From NCBI GenBank assembly GCA_905221605.1, contig CAJNDS010002170.1, positions 1 through 64,000 of the forward strand: a DNA stretch of 64,000 nt, written 5' to 3'. Of this stretch, positions 60,954 to 64,000 are shown piece by piece (positions within the stretch are counted from its first letter, which is position 1; the number at the start of each line of letters is the position of its first letter). This DNA is from Symbiodinium natans (Eukaryota; Sar; Dinophyceae; Suessiales; Symbiodiniaceae). A program made the position numbers and the translations under genes. The notes below the pieces were generated by a model. It had not been told where the DNA came from, did not search any database, and saw nothing but the letters and a program-made list of their open reading frames with translations.

Positions 60954-61066
60954 CATGAGGGGGTTTTCGAAATTAGGGGTACCTTTACGGGGGTGCTTCT
61001 AAGGGGATCCTACTATTTGGGGGGGGTCTATTTTAGGGGTCCCCGATTATCGTAAACCCCCACATG
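60954..61066 (+). mobile_element. MITE-like element, family A (most intact copy)
   Basis: 113 bp; starts CATGAGGGGGTTTTCGAAAT and ends ATTATCGTAAACCCCCACATG. The interior GATCCTACTATTTGGGG is shared with 9292-9400. Termini are inverse at 11 of 12 outer positions of ATGNGGGGGTTT. Confidence 0.75.
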
Positions 61067-61139
61067 ATCCGGTTCACATGGACATGTCTGTGTTGCGGCT
61101 TCCCCGAGTTCCTTCCTGGGAGTCCGACCATACCCAAAC

Positions 61140-61312
61140 CCTAGGCCCTAAACCCTAAACCCTCTCTACCTATGTATATTTAAACTTTAATGGGGCCGTG
61201 CTCCCGGTTTGGTCGTTTAGGATTTAGGATTTAGGATTTAGGATTTAGGGTTTAGGATGTAGGATTTAGGATTTAGGGTTTAGGGTTTAGGATTTAGGAT
61301 TTAGGATTTAGT
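61140..61312. repeat. CCCTAAA remnant and GGATTTA variant array
   Basis: CCCTAAA at 61138-61163. 61215-61312 is a run of about 13 heptamers dominated by GGATTTA in place of GGGTTTA, a one-base variant that has spread within the array. Confidence 0.93.
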
Positions 61313-62050
61313 CCCGGGAGCCCCCCGGGACGCGTTGTTCCGGAGTCCCCCGGGACAGGTCCTGGGGTGTCCCGGGGCGACCACCCCGGACCCCTCCGGG
61401 ACAGCTGTCCCGGCCCGGGACGCCCCAAGACATTGTCCCGAGGTATTAAAGACAGCATTTTTCATTCCGGGAGCAGGCAAATGCCGGGTTCCACACTTTT
61501 GGGGGGTTTTAGAAGCCTTTGGGGCTTTTTCAAGCTATTTGGGGCTGTGGTGGTGCTTTGGGGTAAACCAGACAGGGTCGATTTCAGTACTAAAAAACAG
61601 CATTTTTCCTAGCGGGACCAGGCAAATCCTGGGTTGCCCCCTTTCTGGACGCTTTTTGAAGCCTTTTCGGGCTTTTGAAAGCTATCCGTAGCTGTGGTGT
61701 GCTTTGTGGTAAAAGGGAGAGACCCGAAACCGTCGATTTCAGTACTAAGAAACAGCATTTTTCATGCGGGACCAAACAAATTCTGGGTTCCACCCCTTTG
61801 TTTGTATGTTTTTTTGAAGTTTTTTGCCGTCGATTTCAGTACTATAAAACAGCATGTTTCATTGCGGGGGGGGGGGGGGGCTTTTTGCAGCTTTCTGGGG
61901 CTTTTGAAAGCTATCTGGGGCTGTGGTGGTGCTTTGGGGTAAAGGGAAGGACCCCGAAACCGTCGATTTCAGTACTAAACAACATGAATTTTCATTGCAG
62001 GAGCAGGCACATCCTGAGTTTTTTGGGTGCTTTTTGAAGCCTTTTCGGGA
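61313..62050 (+). repeat. Diverged minisatellite, about five units of 97-155 bp
   Basis: Units begin near 61447, 61577, 61732, 61829 and 61962 with GTCGATTTCAGTACTA then AACAGCATTTT. They share GGCTTTTTGAAGCC and GGGCTGTGGTGGTGCTTTGG where complete. Length differences come from internal deletions. It is preceded by a GC-rich segment with repeated GTCCCGG/CCGGGAC motifs (61313-61445). Confidence 0.85.
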
Positions 62051-63115
62051 TGGGTTGGTGGTAGATGGCTGTGTTGCGAGCCGAATGAGAAAAATTGGTT
62101 GGTGATAAACAAATAGGTTAAGTAAAAGAGAAGAGAGAGAGATATATACAGATATATATATATATATAGCAGATGAAAAGGGATTCTGGGAGGGAGGGGT
62201 GATGCCAAACACGCTTAGTGAATGCTTGGACCAGAGATGCTGAACCCTAAAATCTAAACCCCAAACCCCCCTGAAGGCTGCCCCAAGAAAGACCCAGAAC
62301 TAGCAGTACACCACAATGAGCGGGAGATTGTAGGACACTGGCTCAAAGAGGCTTCTTAAATGGGCAGTTCTGAGAGCAGCCAAGAAAAGGAGCATCAAGA
62401 AAGCTCTCAACATCCCCTTCTCTTGCGGCTCGCAGAGAAGCAAGCAGTGAAGTTGACGCAAACCTTGGTGCGCTCCGAAGGCATGGCTGTTCACCACCTG
62501 CTTGGCAAATGAACCGCTGGTGTTTCACCCATCTGCCGCAGCATTATGGCCCCGCTGCTTTGGTAGCATCATTGTTGGAGCTCAGCAACTGGCACGTAGG
62601 CTTGATGTCGGGGGATTGCATGAGCTTCAAGCTCCATGCTCTGTATGTTGTAAAGTCGCATGTCGTCGGTAGTTCGTCGGTGCAACATCCGGATAGAAGC
62701 TCCAGTGCTCTTTGTAGATGTACTGGTGCTTACCCCTACAACCAACGGGCGGCAAAAATGATCCTAAAACCTGAAAGCAAACGGTAACCTAAATTAAACC
62801 CCCAGCAGTTCATGAGGCTCCAAATTGAACTTTGCCGTGTGGCTTCAACGCGTAATCACTTGTACCCCACCCGCCACTTGTCCGCCAATGAGCACTCAGT
62901 ACTTACTCCCTTTCTGAGTTTTAGACACGAACCGCAAACTCGATGAACCAGTTGAGCCCAACCCGGACAACTTGACCTTATAGGACCCCAAACAGTCACT
63001 CGAGCTAGAACAGCCCGGCAAGCATGACTTGATAGAGAGGGCCATATCAGAGGGGAGAGGGGATTGCTGCCAACAAGAAGGGACTATTCGAGTCTCTATA
63101 TTGCGAGTCCTGAAA
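62051..63115. other. Unique sequence with TA microsatellite; no gene called
   Basis: (TA)n at about 62150-62168. Frames of up to 92 codons without motifs. Confidence 0.4.
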
Positions 63116-63151
63116 AAACCCTAAACCCCAACCCTAAACCCTAAACCCTAA
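63116..63151 (-). repeat. Short CCCTAAA block
   Basis: Four to five units with one CCCCAA variant. Confidence 0.92.
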
Positions 63152-64000
63152 GGCGGCAAATGACCCAAAGCCATTTTTCTCGTAAACTGCACTTGGGTAC
63201 ACCAAAAGGTCGAAGTTGCTGAGCTCCACACCTGTAGTGAGTTAATGCACCAGAGACTTTCACTGGGTTTTTGAGAAAGCTAAGTTGCAGCAATGCGGGT
63301 GTATATAGACACATCGGTAAAAAGACTATAAACAAGCAATGTTATATGTACATGTATATATATATATGTATAAACTTGTTGTCATCTTTCATGTTATATA
63401 TATATACACAGACTGAAGTATACAACCCAGTTCACTTTGCTGCTTGCCGAAGGTTGGCCAGGCCATGTTGAACACAATCGGACCGCAGCTGCTGTTGACA
63501 AGCATCTGCCCAACGTTCAGGCAAGCAGCCCGAATATGAGAGCACCCACCAATATCTACCGTGCCCTCTCTCGACGCCAGATGCGTCAGATCCGCTATGC
63601 CAGATGGATAAAAAGTGCGCGGAACGGTCTGGCCTCGTGAAAAGAGGGTCCGACAAGGAACCTACAAGCTTGTCATGATGCTTCATTACCGCAAGAACGC
63701 ATAGACCTCGCCCCTACACTCTGAAAACTAGGTCCGAAATGACGCATATCATTTTGGCGGCAGGTTAAGTGAGGGCCCTGAAACCAGCGACCGAACAGGA
63801 ATTGCGTTGTCACGCGATGAAGCAATGCCTTGTAGTGGCCGGCAGGAGCTACGAAACTTAAGTTTTCGGCGTGTCAGTAGGTGATCTGACCTGGCGGAAC
63901 GTACTTCACTTTGACTTGCCAACATTCAGTCCAACGAAGTCTTGAAACCTCAGGCTCGGTTTAGAGCGTTTCTCGACTGAGCTCAGGCAAGTACCCTTGA
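63152..64000. other. Unique sequence with one weak coding-like frame
   Basis: TA microsatellites near 63356-63368 and 63395-63410. The frame at 63437-63640 includes HLPNVQASSPNMRAPTNIYR and ends in TGA; it could be an exon but has no recognised motif. Nothing else supportable to the window end. Confidence 0.35.

Overview
The window looks like nuclear DNA of a dinoflagellate, most likely close to Symbiodiniaceae. Four things point there. The plant-type telomere heptamer TTTAGGG occurs in dozens of interstitial blocks on both strands. The introns I can place use GC or GA donors and end in AG followed by G. One gene is built from RCC1-like repeats of a kind common in these algae. CCCH zinc-finger proteins are also present. 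Gene density is low and most sequence is repeat. Everything here was read by eye, without database searches.

Layout: 1-1440 is a pyrimidine/purine-skewed tandem repeat. 1530-6525 is a very G-rich minisatellite of about 20 dimeric units with three long G runs. 6526-20300 is a mosaic of interstitial telomere repeats (ITS), short inverted-repeat elements (MITE-like, at least five families) and exon-sized coding-like scraps. 20339-21616 encodes a SMYD-type SET protein. 23640-24629 encodes a seven-repeat RCC1-like protein. 25-32 kb is mosaic again. 32089-33720 is a three-exon membrane-anchored glycosidase of clan GH-A type, whose first intron is made of telomere repeat and is bounded by a 35-bp duplication. 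34-47.5 kb is ITS/MITE mosaic with coding-like scraps.

47535-56380 is an almost pristine 8.85-kb LTR retroelement on the minus strand. It has 287-bp LTRs differing at two positions, a primer-binding site matching the anticodon arm of a Met tRNA, a polypurine tract and a TAGGG target duplication inside a telomere array. Its single 2611-codon frame carries WW-like, S1, SAM-like and six CCCH motifs, and I see no protease, integrase or reverse transcriptase. This is my main candidate for an undescribed system. 56474-58420 looks like a multi-exon gene of unknown function. The rest to 64000 is repeat mosaic.

The genes show no sign of working together; each is a separate dinoflagellate locus. The common thread is telomere-type repeat invading introns, flanking exon-sized islands and serving as a retroelement target.
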